Below are positions 1 through 7,557 of a DNA stretch of 64,000 nt, piece after piece. Every line of letters begins with the position of its first letter. Position 1 is the first letter of the stretch. The stretch covers positions 124,001-188,000 of the forward strand of contig NZ_RDQE01000008.1 in NCBI RefSeq assembly GCF_003697845.1, read 5' to 3'. Position numbers and translations under genes: made by a program. Below the pieces are notes generated by a model. It was not told the origin of the DNA and made no database searches. It saw nothing but the letters and a program-made list of their open reading frames with translations. Source of the DNA: Halobellus captivus. Its GTDB lineage: Archaea; Halobacteriota; Halobacteria; Halobacteriales; Haloferacaceae.

Positions 1-1428
1 CTCCGAGGGGTAGACGTCGAGCCGCCGGAGGTCGACCGGCTCGTCCGTCTCGACGACGACCTCGTCCCCCAGCTCGCGGATCCGGCCGAGCTCCGCGTGG
101 CCGGTCACGGGGTCGCCGTCGCTCGCGAGCGCCACGTCGCCCTCGCGGAGCTTCGAGACCGCGTCGTCCGGCTTCCGGGCCCGAAGCTCCCAGCGGTTGT
201 CGTCGATCTCGGTCCGCGAGACGGGCTCCAGGTCGATCAGGGCGCGGTCGTCGGCCGCGCGTTCCTCGGGGGACTGTTCCCAGAGCTTCCGGTACTCGGC
301 GTGGGTCTCGCGACGTTCCTCCTCGATGGCGGTGTAGAACCGGTCGAAGTAGCCGCGTTCCTCCTCGGGGACGGGCGACCCGACCTGCCCCGCCTTCGAC
401 TCCTGGTCGAGGCGACCGGAGACGACCATACAGGTGTCCTGTTCGAAACAGTAGTTGCAGTTCGCGTCGGCCTCGTGTCCGGTCGGGACGGTCGGACGCT
501 CGCCGGGGTCGTTGAGCGCACGCCACTCCATCGCGGCGAGGGCGTTGCGCTCGCGCACGACGAACTTCAGCAGTCCGTCGCCGACGGTGAACTCCTTTGC
601 CGGCGCGAGATCGCCCGACGCCTCGTTGCGGTCGAGGGCGGTGTTCTTGGTGTACAGCAGGGTTCCGATGTCGGGGTCGACGCCGCGCTCGTCGAGCATG
701 AGGGCGTAACAGGCCGCCTGGATCTTGTCCTGGAACCGCGGCTCCCGGTTCGTGTTCTTGCCCGTCTTGAGCTCCACGGGAGTCCCGCGTCGGAGCGCGT
801 CGGCGCGCCCCTTCAGCCCGAACCTCGGCGAGAGGAGCGTGAACTCCGACCGCCAGGTGTCCTCGTCGGTCAGCGTGCCCTGCGCGAGCCAGCCCTCGAT
901 GGCGGCCGCGTTGCGCCGGACCTCGTCCTCGACCTCCGCGGTCTCGTAGCCGAGCAGGCCGAGTTCGAGCCCCGCCTCCTCGACGCGGTCGCGCACGGAC
1001 TCCTCGAGGTCCATCCCGCGGAGCAGGTCGCCGAACACCTCGTGGACGACCGTTCCCTTGACGACGGGGTAGTTGAGCGGGATCCCGGAGAGCTTGTTGA
1101 GGTAGTACATCCGCGGACACTGGACCCACGACCGGATCCCGGTCACGTCGACGAGGAAGTCCGGCTCGAGCACGACCCACGAGTCGCCCGTGGTCGCGTA
1201 CCCCGTCTCCCCGCCGTAGTCGTCCTCCTCGGCGTCGACCACGAGCAAGTCCATGCCGGGCTCGGCGTGCTCGGCCGTCTCCGTCCAGTCGCCCCACAGG
1301 GTCACGTCGACCGGGTCGCCCGCACCGCGTTCCGGGCGGACTCGAAGCTCGCGAAGTTCGCGCTCGCCGTACGACGTCGACACCGTCCGCGCCTCCCCGA
1401 CGGAGACGATCGGTCCCCGAACGTTCAC
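1..1428 (-). CDS. dna2: Dna2-type nuclease/helicase, N-terminal part (cut by window edge)
   Basis: The first 476 codons are visible and the C-terminus lies outside the window. Residues about 1-90 look like an OB-fold. A Cas4/RecB-type PD-(D/E)XK nuclease follows, with His129 (GTVVH), Asp210 (GRAD), Glu219-x-Lys221 (VELKTGK) and a QxxxY motif (QAACY). Four cysteines suited to a 4Fe-4S cluster are C104 (VQCPRMYYL) and C324, C327, C333 (NCNYCFEQDTC). This order is that of archaeal Dna2, which processes flaps and broken ends; the helicase domain would follow beyond position 1. The GTG start at 1428 is chosen because AGGAGG lies a few bases upstream and an upstream gene would need the short gap to 1537. 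A stand-alone Cas4-like nuclease is possible but the OB-like N-terminus argues against it. Confidence 0.75.
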   Translation of the reverse strand, partial: MNVRGPIVSVGEARTVSTSYGERELRELRVRPERGAGDPVDVTLWGDWTETAEHAEPGMDLLVVDAEEDDYGGETGYATTGDSWVVLEPDFLVDVTGIRSWVQCPRMYYLNKLSGIPLNYPVVKGTVVHEVFGDLLRGMDLEESVRDRVEEAGLELGLLGYETAEVEDEVRRNAAAIEGWLAQGTLTDEDTWRSEFTLLSPRFGLKGRADALRRGTPVELKTGKNTNREPRFQDKIQAACYALMLDERGVDPDIGTLLYTKNTALDRNEASGDLAPAKEFTVGDGLLKFVVRERNALAAMEWRALNDPGERPTVPTGHEADANCNYCFEQDTCMVVSGRLDQESKAGQVGSPVPEEERGYFDRFYTAIEEERRETHAEYRKLWEQSPEERAADDRALIDLEPVSRTEIDDNRWELRARKPDDAVSKLREGDVALASDGDPVTGHAELGRIRELGDEVVVETDEPVDLRRLDVYPSE

Positions 1429-1536
1429 GACACCCCTCCTCGGCGGCGGCGAAAAACGCTGTCGGTGTGGGGGATCGACCGACGCCCCTCGAGCCGAACC
1501 CGAGGGTTCCTTAGCCCCCGCCGCGTGGAGGCGGAC

Positions 1537-1905
1537 ATGAGCGATTCGTTGTACGACCGATACGGACGACCGCTCGTCGTCGGGTTCGTCGTCGTGCTGG
1601 CCGCGCTGTCCGTCGCGAGCGCCTACCTCCGGGTCGAGACCGCGGGAACCGCGGCCGTCGGCGACGCTATCGTCAGCCTCTACATCGCGGCGGTCGTGCT
1701 CTGGGGGACGTTCCGCGAGGGGTACGACACCCCCCGATTCCGGATCGCGCTCTACGGCGTCCTCGTCCTCTGGGGCTCGGCCGACCTGATCGCCGGGGCC
1801 GACGCGCCGCTCGCGTACCTCTTCCTGATCGGCGGTTCGCTGTTGATCGCCTGGGAGTCGTACTCCTACACGCGCGAGCGTCGAAAGCCGGTGTACGAGC
1901 GGTGA
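1537..1905 (+). CDS. small four-helix membrane protein, unknown function
   Basis: This 122-residue protein has four hydrophobic segments at about residues 9-31, 41-60, 66-88 and 90-110, with short charged loops and a basic C-terminal tail (RERRKPVYER). I do not recognise the family. It is transcribed divergently from the dna2-type gene, and the 108-base gap between them must hold both promoters. Start ATG 1537 follows a purine-rich stretch (GTGGAGGCGG). Codon use and composition match the neighbours, so it is likely a genuine haloarchaeal gene rather than a chance frame. Confidence 0.7.
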   Translation: MSDSLYDRYGRPLVVGFVVVLAALSVASAYLRVETAGTAAVGDAIVSLYIAAVVLWGTFREGYDTPRFRIALYGVLVLWGSADLIAGADAPLAYLFLIGGSLLIAWESYSYTRERRKPVYER

Positions 1906-2016
1906 AGCGGGTCGGATACGAGCGACGATATCGGGCCGGACGGTCGGACGCGTCCCCCCGGCCCGGTCGCCGCGACCGACACGCTCATGCGGGCTCCGGC
2001 GCAAGCTGACGCCGAC

Positions 2017-2568
2017 ATGCGCGTACGCGACTGGCAGGAGATCCTCGCGGACGTCGCGAGCGACTCGACCGACCCGGACGGCTGGCGCGCCGTCGCCGGC
2101 TCCCGACGCGGGGGGCTCGGCGAGGACCTCTACTTCGGCCACCCGAGCGTCGGCGTCTACCACCTGAAGACGTACGCGAAGAACCCGCGCGACCTCCGCG
2201 GAGTGGGGGCCCGTGTCGCCCGGAAGGTCGACGACGACCTCGACCCGCTGCTCCCCGACGAGGGGTCGCCGGGGCGGTTCGCGGTGCGGTCGCCACCCGA
2301 GGACGAGGACGAAGCGAAGGACGTGGCCACCCGCCTGGAGGAGACGCTGAAGGTCCACGCCGAGGCCCCCACGAAGCCCGACCACCTCTTCGAGGACGTG
2401 ATGGAGGCGATCGACTCGCCCGCGTTCGGCCCCATGGACTACGAGTTCGACGGGCGTCCGGAGGAGCTCGACGAGCTCGGCGACACCTTCGAGGAGGCCG
2501 AGGAGCTGCTCTCGGTGGAGCTCGACGACCTGATCGACGAGGACGACGTGGACCGCGGGTTCCACTAG
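2017..2568 (+). CDS. conserved-type acidic haloarchaeal protein, unknown function
   Basis: The product is a 183-residue, very acidic soluble protein (start MRVRDWQEIL). The middle contains DLYFGHPSVGVYHLKTYAKN, followed by an Asp/Glu-rich segment with little predicted structure and a highly acidic C-terminus (ELDDLIDEDDVDRG). An in-frame ATG at 1987 would add ten residues (MRAPAQADAD), but ATG 2017 fits better as the start of the folded part. No catalytic motif or membrane segment is visible. It stands between the small membrane protein gene and the convergent menC, with 30 bases to the menC stop. Confidence 0.65.
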   Translation: MRVRDWQEILADVASDSTDPDGWRAVAGSRRGGLGEDLYFGHPSVGVYHLKTYAKNPRDLRGVGARVARKVDDDLDPLLPDEGSPGRFAVRSPPEDEDEAKDVATRLEETLKVHAEAPTKPDHLFEDVMEAIDSPAFGPMDYEFDGRPEELDELGDTFEEAEELLSVELDDLIDEDDVDRGFH

Positions 2569-2598
2569 CGCCCGCCGGTCCCGACGGCGGGTCATCTC

Positions 2599-3696
2599 TC
2601 AGAGCAGCCCGTCGAACGTGCCGTCCGCGAGTCCCGGACCGTCGGGTACCTCTATCCGGCCGCCGTCGATCGCGCAGGGGTCGGCCGCAAGGTCCGAAGA
2701 GAGCAGCTCGGCGGTCGCGAGTCCACAGGGGAGGACGTCCGGAACCGCGCTCGCGACGTGGACGGCCGCGGTCCGCGCGACGACGGCGTCGATCGTCGTC
2801 GTGACCACCGGATCGACCCCGTTCTCTCGCGCCCGAAGCGCCGCGTCGAGCGCGCGGTCCGGCCCGCCGAGCGCCATCGGCTTGATAACGAGCACGTCAG
2901 CGGCGTCCGAATCGAGGACGGCCTCGACGGACCGCTCCGCGAGCGACTCGTCGAGCGCGATCGGCACGTCGCTCGCCGCGCGAAGGTCGGCGGTCCCGGC
3001 GAGGTCCGCCGCCGGCAGCGGTTGTTCGACGTACGCGGGATCGAGCGGCTCCAGCCGGTCGAGCGCGCGCCGGGCGCTCGACCGGTTCCACGCGCCGTTC
3101 GCGTCCACGCGGAGGGCGATCGCCGGACCGACCGCCTGCCGCACGGACCGAAGCCGGTCGAGGTCCTCCTCCAGCGTGCGTGCGCCCGCTTTCACCTTCA
3201 GACAGCGGTAGCCGTCCTCGACCGCGCGCTCCGCGGCCGCCGCCGTCGACTCCGGAGCGCCGTCTCCGACCGTGGCGTTCACCGGGACGGAGCCGGCCGG
3301 TTCCGGGAGTTCCGATCGGTCGACGCGGCGAACGCGCTCCGCGAGGTGGGCGGCCAGCGACCGGCCGGCGTCGCGGGCGGCCGCGTCGTCGAGCGCGAGC
3401 GCGAGTCCGTGGCGGGCGGCGGGCGTCTCGCGGGCATCGAGATCGGCGAGGACGGCTCCCTGACGGGTCGGCTCCGCGGCCGCCTCGCGGAGGGCGGCCT
3501 CACACGCCGGGAGCGACTCGGTCCAGCCGGGCAGCGGCGTCGCCTCGCCGATCCCGGTCGTGCGTGCGTCTCCGAACGCCTCTCCGTCGGCCTTGGGACC
3601 CCCGACCGCGACGAGGAACCCCTCCCGTTCGGTCAGTTCCTCGCGGGCGGTTCGCAGGGGACTCGCGAGCGCGAGGGAGAAGGGGCGGAGCCGCAT
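2599..3696 (-). CDS. menC: o-succinylbenzoate synthase (enolase superfamily)
   Basis: The enzyme dehydrates SHCHC to o-succinylbenzoate in menaquinone synthesis. The 365-residue sequence has an N-terminal capping domain and a muconate-lactonizing barrel: the KxK catalytic lysine (CLKVKAG), metal ligands at LRVDANGAW, VEQPL and ALDES, and the second lysine in VLVIKP. These are the marks of the MenC/MLE subgroup. The start ATG overlaps the TGA of menA by one base (TGATG), so the two are very probably one transcript and translationally coupled. An N-succinylamino-acid racemase activity cannot be excluded from sequence, but the pairing with menA supports MenC. Confidence 0.85.
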   Translation of the reverse strand: MRLRPFSLALASPLRTAREELTEREGFLVAVGGPKADGEAFGDARTTGIGEATPLPGWTESLPACEAALREAAAEPTRQGAVLADLDARETPAARHGLALALDDAAARDAGRSLAAHLAERVRRVDRSELPEPAGSVPVNATVGDGAPESTAAAAERAVEDGYRCLKVKAGARTLEEDLDRLRSVRQAVGPAIALRVDANGAWNRSSARRALDRLEPLDPAYVEQPLPAADLAGTADLRAASDVPIALDESLAERSVEAVLDSDAADVLVIKPMALGGPDRALDAALRARENGVDPVVTTTIDAVVARTAAVHVASAVPDVLPCGLATAELLSSDLAADPCAIDGGRIEVPDGPGLADGTFDGLL

Positions 3697-4625
3697 CAGA
3701 CCGCGAGGCCGACGGCGAACGCGACCGCGTACGCCGCGAGCAGTTTCCCCGTCGACTCCAGCGCCGGGTTGAGCGCGTCGCCGGAGGTCTCGGTCAGGAC
3801 GGTTCGGGCGACGGCGACCGCGAGCGGGAGGGTGACGAGCGGGAGGAGCGAAGCGAGGCCGTCCCCGTTCGCGTAGAACCAGAACGGGGTCGCGTACGCG
3901 AGCGAGAGGAGGCCGACGTACTGGGCCCGCGAGAACCGGTAGCCGAACCGGACGGCGAGGGTCCGCTTGCCGGTCTCGCCGTCCTCCTCGCGGTCGCGGA
4001 CGTTGTTGACGACGAGGATGTTCGTCGAGAGCGCGGCCACCGGGAGGCTGGCGACCGCGGCCGCGAGCGTGACGGTTCCGTCGGGGACCCACAGCGGGAA
4101 CGCTCCACCCACCAGCGAGGCCGCCTGGACGTAGTAGGTCCCCGTGACCGCGATCAGCCCGAAGAAGACGAAGACGAAGACGTCGCCGAGGCCGTGATAC
4201 CCCAGCGGGTAGGGGCCGCCGGTGTAGGCGATGCCCGCGGCGACGGACGCCAGCCCGATGACGAGGATCGGAACGCCGCCGACGTAGACGAGGTACGTGC
4301 CGACGCCGATCGCGGCCGCGAACGTCAGCCACATCGCGCGTTTGACCTCCGTCGGCTCGATGAGGCCGCTGGCGACGACGCGGGTGAACCCCTCGCGATC
4401 GTCGGTGTCCGCGCCCTGGATCGCGTCGTAGTAGTCGTTCGCGAAGTTGGTCCCGATCTGGATCAGCGCCGCGCCGACGAACGCCGCGAGCGCCGGGAGC
4501 GGGGCGAACGTCCCGGCCCCGATCGCGAGCCCGACGCCGACGATCACCGGGGCGGCCGCCGCGGGCAGCGTCTGTGGTCGCGCGGCGATCACCCACGCCC
4601 GCCGACGCGACACCTCCGTAGCCAT
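3696..4625 (-). CDS. menA: 1,4-dihydroxy-2-naphthoate polyprenyltransferase (UbiA family)
   Basis: This 309-residue integral membrane enzyme attaches the isoprenoid tail to dihydroxynaphthoate in menaquinone synthesis. It has about eight hydrophobic segments. The two Asp-rich prenyl-diphosphate motifs are visible: NFANDYYDAIQG (about residue 60) and NNVRDREEDGETGKR (about 200). ATG 4625 (MATEVSRRR) is chosen over upstream frames because a TTAAGG box lies about 29 bases upstream (4651-4658), giving a leaderless or nearly leaderless mRNA. Its stop overlaps the menC start, which identifies the substrate better than the sequence alone. Confidence 0.88.
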   Translation of the reverse strand: MATEVSRRRAWVIAARPQTLPAAAAPVIVGVGLAIGAGTFAPLPALAAFVGAALIQIGTNFANDYYDAIQGADTDDREGFTRVVASGLIEPTEVKRAMWLTFAAAIGVGTYLVYVGGVPILVIGLASVAAGIAYTGGPYPLGYHGLGDVFVFVFFGLIAVTGTYYVQAASLVGGAFPLWVPDGTVTLAAAVASLPVAALSTNILVVNNVRDREEDGETGKRTLAVRFGYRFSRAQYVGLLSLAYATPFWFYANGDGLASLLPLVTLPLAVAVARTVLTETSGDALNPALESTGKLLAAYAVAFAVGLAV

Positions 4626-4777
4626 TGCCGACGCTTGGAGCGTGCCGCCCCTTAAGCTTCCCATCGGCGGCCGATCTCTCTCCGCCGATCTCTCTCCGCC
4701 GAAACGACGAGCCGACGGTCGCGGCCAACGCGGCCGAATCACGTACAGCTAACTCGCCGGGAGCTGGCGTCGGAGAC

Positions 4778-5320
4778 ATGGCACGCGTTCCGTACGTCGA
4801 GGCGTCGGACGTCCCGGACGAACACGAGGAGCTGCTGGAGTCGGTGCTTCAGGGAAAGCCGCTCAACGTGTACCGCTCGCTCGGCAACAACCCGGCGGTG
4901 CTCGCGGGGATGCGGGCGTTCCTGCGCTCGCTGTGGCACGACAGCGGGCTCTCCGACCGCGAGCGGGAGCTCACGATCCTCACGACGGCGGCGGCGATCG
5001 ACAACCGCTACGAGTGGCACCAGCACGTCAACATCGCGCGCGACGTCGGCATCGACGACGCGGCCATCGCCGGGATCGGGACCGACGACCTGGCCGCGCT
5101 CGACGGCGACGAGCGGACGCTCGTCGAGTACGTCCGCGCCGTCGTCGAGGCGGACGTCGACGCCGTCACCCACGAGTCGATCGCGGCGCTGTACGACGAC
5201 GACGAGGTCGTCGGGATCGCCGCCACCGCGCAGGGGTACGCCGCGCTCGGCGGGCTCATCCGCGCGTTCGACCTCGAGCTGGAGTCGGGGACGACGTTCC
5301 ACGGGTGGGATCCGCGGTGA
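4778..5320 (+). CDS. carboxymuconolactone decarboxylase / AhpD-like family protein
   Basis: This 180-residue all-helical protein has the CMD core SLWHDSGLSDRERELTILTTAAAIDNRYEW in pieces, with the motif YEWHQHVNIARD at about residues 83-94. The AhpD redox CxxC is absent, so it belongs to the cysteine-free branch that acts in aromatic or unknown substrate chemistry rather than as a peroxidase partner. It is transcribed divergently from menA, and the two genes share a 152-base gap that contains two copies of a 14-base CCGATCTCTCTCCG-type direct repeat (about 4670-4700). The function is not assignable beyond the fold. Confidence 0.75.
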   Translation: MARVPYVEASDVPDEHEELLESVLQGKPLNVYRSLGNNPAVLAGMRAFLRSLWHDSGLSDRERELTILTTAAAIDNRYEWHQHVNIARDVGIDDAAIAGIGTDDLAALDGDERTLVEYVRAVVEADVDAVTHESIAALYDDDEVVGIAATAQGYAALGGLIRAFDLELESGTTFHGWDPR

Positions 5321-5378
5321 GTTCCCGGTCCGTATCGAGGACCGACAGATACGACAGGGTTCGGGTCCAACGTCGCGT

Positions 5379-5660
5379 ATGACGGACACGACGGCGACCG
5401 CCGAGTCGGCGGGGATCGCCGCCCGCTACGAGGAGACCGAGGCCGAGCGGCTGCTCACGTTCTCCGCGGACGGGCGGACGGCGACCGTGGCACAGAACCG
5501 CGAGGGCTACGCCATGCTCAAGGTCCGAACCGGGCCGGACGGCGACGAACTGGAGCGGTACTACGGGTTCGACATGGCGCTCGACCACGCCGCCGAGCTG
5601 CTCGGCGTCGCGGTTCACGACCTCCCCGTGCCGGAGGCCGCGGCCGACATGGGCATGTGA
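5379..5660 (+). CDS. small conserved-type haloarchaeal protein, unknown function
   Basis: The 93-residue acidic protein (MTDTTATAESAGIA...) has a compact core RLLTFSADGRTATVAQNREGYAMLKV that reads as two or three beta strands, followed by a helix (FDMALDHAAELLGV) and a Met-rich tail (AAADMGM). No domain is recognised. It begins 58 bases after the CMD-family gene on the same strand and may share its transcript. The alternating hydrophobic pattern and acidic codon use make a chance frame unlikely. Confidence 0.65.
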   Translation: MTDTTATAESAGIAARYEETEAERLLTFSADGRTATVAQNREGYAMLKVRTGPDGDELERYYGFDMALDHAAELLGVAVHDLPVPEAAADMGM

Positions 5661-5827
5661 CTCGCCCGCAACTCGACACCACGCTCTTTCGATCCTCCTC
5701 CCTCGTCGATCCTTCTCCCTCTTCGATGTTTTCGGCACCGACCACCTCTCGCCGGGATTCTCCCGCCATTCGCTCCGAACGCGAGCGTGAGTGATCGAAC
5801 GATCGGATCCCGATCGGGACGTAACCC

Positions 5828-5834
5828 TTAAGTA
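5828..5834 (+). promoter_or_regulatory. TATA box of leuA
   Basis: TTAAGTA, centred about 27 bases upstream of ATG 5858, with a C-rich/GTAACC stretch just before it. This is the usual spacing for a leaderless haloarchaeal transcript. It supports 5858 as the real translation start, even though that ATG is in a different frame from the rest of leuA. Confidence 0.55.
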
Positions 5835-5857
5835 GACAAACGTTCTGCTGTCAGTCG

Positions 5858-7079
5858 ATGACAGACATCACGGAGGCTTCGTCGGACACCCCGGCGGATC
5901 GAGTTCTTCCAGGGCACGATAGCTTCTAACATCGAAATCGGTCCTGTACGGATCTTCGACACGACGTTACGAGACGGCGAACAGTCACCACGTACTTCGT
6001 TCAGCTACGACGAGAAACGAGAGATAGCGGCGACGCTGGACGACATGGGGACCCACGTCATCGAGGCAGGGTTCCCGGTGAACTCCGAGGCGGAGTTCGA
6101 GGCCGTGAGCGATATCGCCGCCGCGACGGACACGACCGTCTGTGGGCTCGCCCGCGTCGTCGAGGGCGACATCGACGCCGCCATCGACTCGGGCGTGGAG
6201 ATGGTCCACGTGTTCGTCTCGACGAGCGACGTCCAACTCGAGGACTCCATGCACGCGACGCGCATGGAGGCGAAGGAACGCGCGGTCGACGCCGTCGAGC
6301 AGGTGAAAGACGCCGGCGTCGAGTGCATGTTCTCCCCGATGGACGCCACGCGGACCGACCCCGACTACCTGACGGAGATCGTCGAGGCGGTCAGCGATGC
6401 CGGCACCGACTGGATCAACATCCCGGACACGTGCGGCGTCGCGATGCCGACGAGCTTCGGGAAGACCGTGAAGGCGGTCGTCGAGGCGACGGACGCCCGC
6501 GTCGACGTCCACACCCACGACGACTTCGGGATGGCCGCGGCGAACGCGGTCATGGGCTTCGAGAACGGCGCGGAGCAGGCGCAGGTGTCGGTCAACGGGA
6601 TCGGCGAGCGCGCCGGCAACGCGGCCTACGAGGAGGTCGTGATGGCGGTCGAGTCGGTGTACGGCGTCGACACCGGCATCGACACGACCCAGATCACGAA
6701 GCTGGCCCGGATCGTCGAGGACGCCTCGGACATCCCGGTGCCGGCGAACAAGCCCGTCACCGGCCGGAACGCGTTCGCCCACGAGTCGGGCATCCACGCC
6801 GCGGGCGTGATCGAGAACGCGGACACGTTCGAGACGGGCGTGATGACGCCCGAGATGGTCGGTGCGGAACGCGAGTTCGTGCTCGGCAAGCACACGGGCA
6901 CCCACAGCGTGCGGAAGCACCTGGTCGAGGCCGGCTTCGACCCCAGCGACGGGGAGGTCCGCGAGATCACGAAGCGGGTCAAGGAGTACGGCGCCGGCAA
7001 GCGGCAGGTTACCGCCGGCGACGTCGAGCGGTTCGCCCGCGAGGCCGGCATCGAGCGCGAGGAGGAGGTCCGGATCTGA
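5858..7079 (+). CDS. leuA: 2-isopropylmalate synthase-type enzyme, with 5' frameshift
   Basis: The product condenses acetyl-CoA with 2-oxoisovalerate, the first step to leucine. The body is clear: VRIFDTTLRDGEQSP (catalytic Arg-Asp), DVHTHDDFGMAAANA (metal HxH), NGIGERAGNAA, and HESGIHAAGVIEN. The frame holding it is open from 5862 but has no ATG, GTG or TTG before the catalytic motif. ATG 5858, well placed behind a TATA box, reads 23 codons in another frame to TAA 5927. Homology-like sequence upstream of the barrel (IEFFQGTIASN) is in the leuA frame, so a small indel around 5897-5906 is inferred. Starting at ATG 6045 would delete the catalytic motif. The protein ends near 400 residues without the C-terminal leucine-feedback domain. 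Citramalate synthase is an alternative. Confidence 0.75.
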
Positions 7080-7294
7080 TGGCCCCCTCCGTGGTCGTCG
7101 AGACCCGCCAGCGACTGCCGAACGCGTCGATCGAGCCGACGGGATCGACCGTCGGACGGCGTTTCGGCGCCCCGGCGTTCGGAGGATCCTCACCCGACGG
7201 GCCCATCGAGGACCGGCCGGTGTCTGACGGATCCACGCCGGAAGCGGGGTACGGGCCGACGGGTCGCCACGTCGATCGCTCGCGTCGACAGGAA

Positions 7295-7300
7295 TTTATA
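7295..7300 (+). promoter_or_regulatory. TATA box of the ilv/leu operon leader
   Basis: TTTATA within GGAATTTATAGG, 26-31 bases upstream of the ATG at 7326. The spacing places transcription initiation at or next to that ATG, so the leader peptide would be read from a leaderless 5' end. Confidence 0.6.
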
Positions 7301-7325
7301 GGCGGGTCGCGTGGGTTCGGATCGA

Positions 7326-7400
7326 ATGCGACGCTCACGTCCCACGGTCGCGGAGGACGGTCGGACGGGAGCCGTCGCCGTAGCGATCGTAGGGGTTTGA
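7326..7400 (+). CDS. putative ilv leader peptide (24 aa)
   Basis: The frame encodes MRRSRPTVAEDGRTG followed by AVAVAIVGV and TGA. The last nine residues contain four Val, one Ile, three Ala and one Gly, the amino acids whose synthesis the downstream ilvBNC genes serve. Three of those four Val codons are GTA, GTA and GTT, which are uncommon in this GC-rich genome. The ATG lies at the position expected for the transcription start set by the TATA box at 7295-7300. The TGA (7398-7400) sits in the six-base loop of the 7389-7408 hairpin, so a ribosome at the end of the peptide would cover the 5' arm. Function as an attenuation leader is inference. Confidence 0.5.
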   Translation: MRRSRPTVAEDGRTGAVAVAIVGV

Positions 7401-7557
7401 TCCCCTACAGTACTACTTCCTCACCGACCCGACGTATCGACGGACGCCGGCGCGCCGCCGATCCCGAACCGCCGACCACCGACGGCGGCCCGACGGCGCG
7501 ACCCGCGTCCCGATCGATCGACGCTCGCATCCGAGAGACACCCACACACCACACACG

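Larger units (their letters stand above)
7080..7557 (+). promoter_or_regulatory. ilvB leader region with putative attenuator
   Basis: This 478-base gap has no full-length gene. It contains a TATA box (TTTATA, 7295-7300), a 24-codon leader ORF (7326-7400), a perfect 7-bp hairpin GTAGGGG/CCCCTAC (7389-7395 with 7402-7408) and a second GC hairpin CCGCCG/CGGCGG (7469-7474 with 7483-7488). A 5-bp stem GACGG/CCGTC (7356-7360 with 7372-7376) could compete with the 7-bp one. The remaining 7409-7557 stretch is low-complexity GC-rich sequence ending in CACACACCACACACG just before the ilvB start. No T-tract follows the main hairpin, so it is not a classical archaeal terminator. Confidence 0.55.

Noticed and set aside
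97-1536. long plus-strand reading frame opposite the dna2-type gene
   Set aside because: It is Arg/Leu/Val-rich without domains and lies antisense to a protein with intact nuclease and iron-sulfur motifs; only its last 122 codons (1537-1905) form a real gene.
5984-7193. long minus-strand frame opposite leuA
   Set aside because: High GC creates long antisense frames; this one is His/Asp/Arg-rich without motifs, while the sense strand has the full IPMS barrel.
7389-7408. intrinsic terminator before ilvB
   Set aside because: The hairpin is strong but is not followed by a T-tract, which archaeal intrinsic termination needs; it is more likely part of a leader fold.
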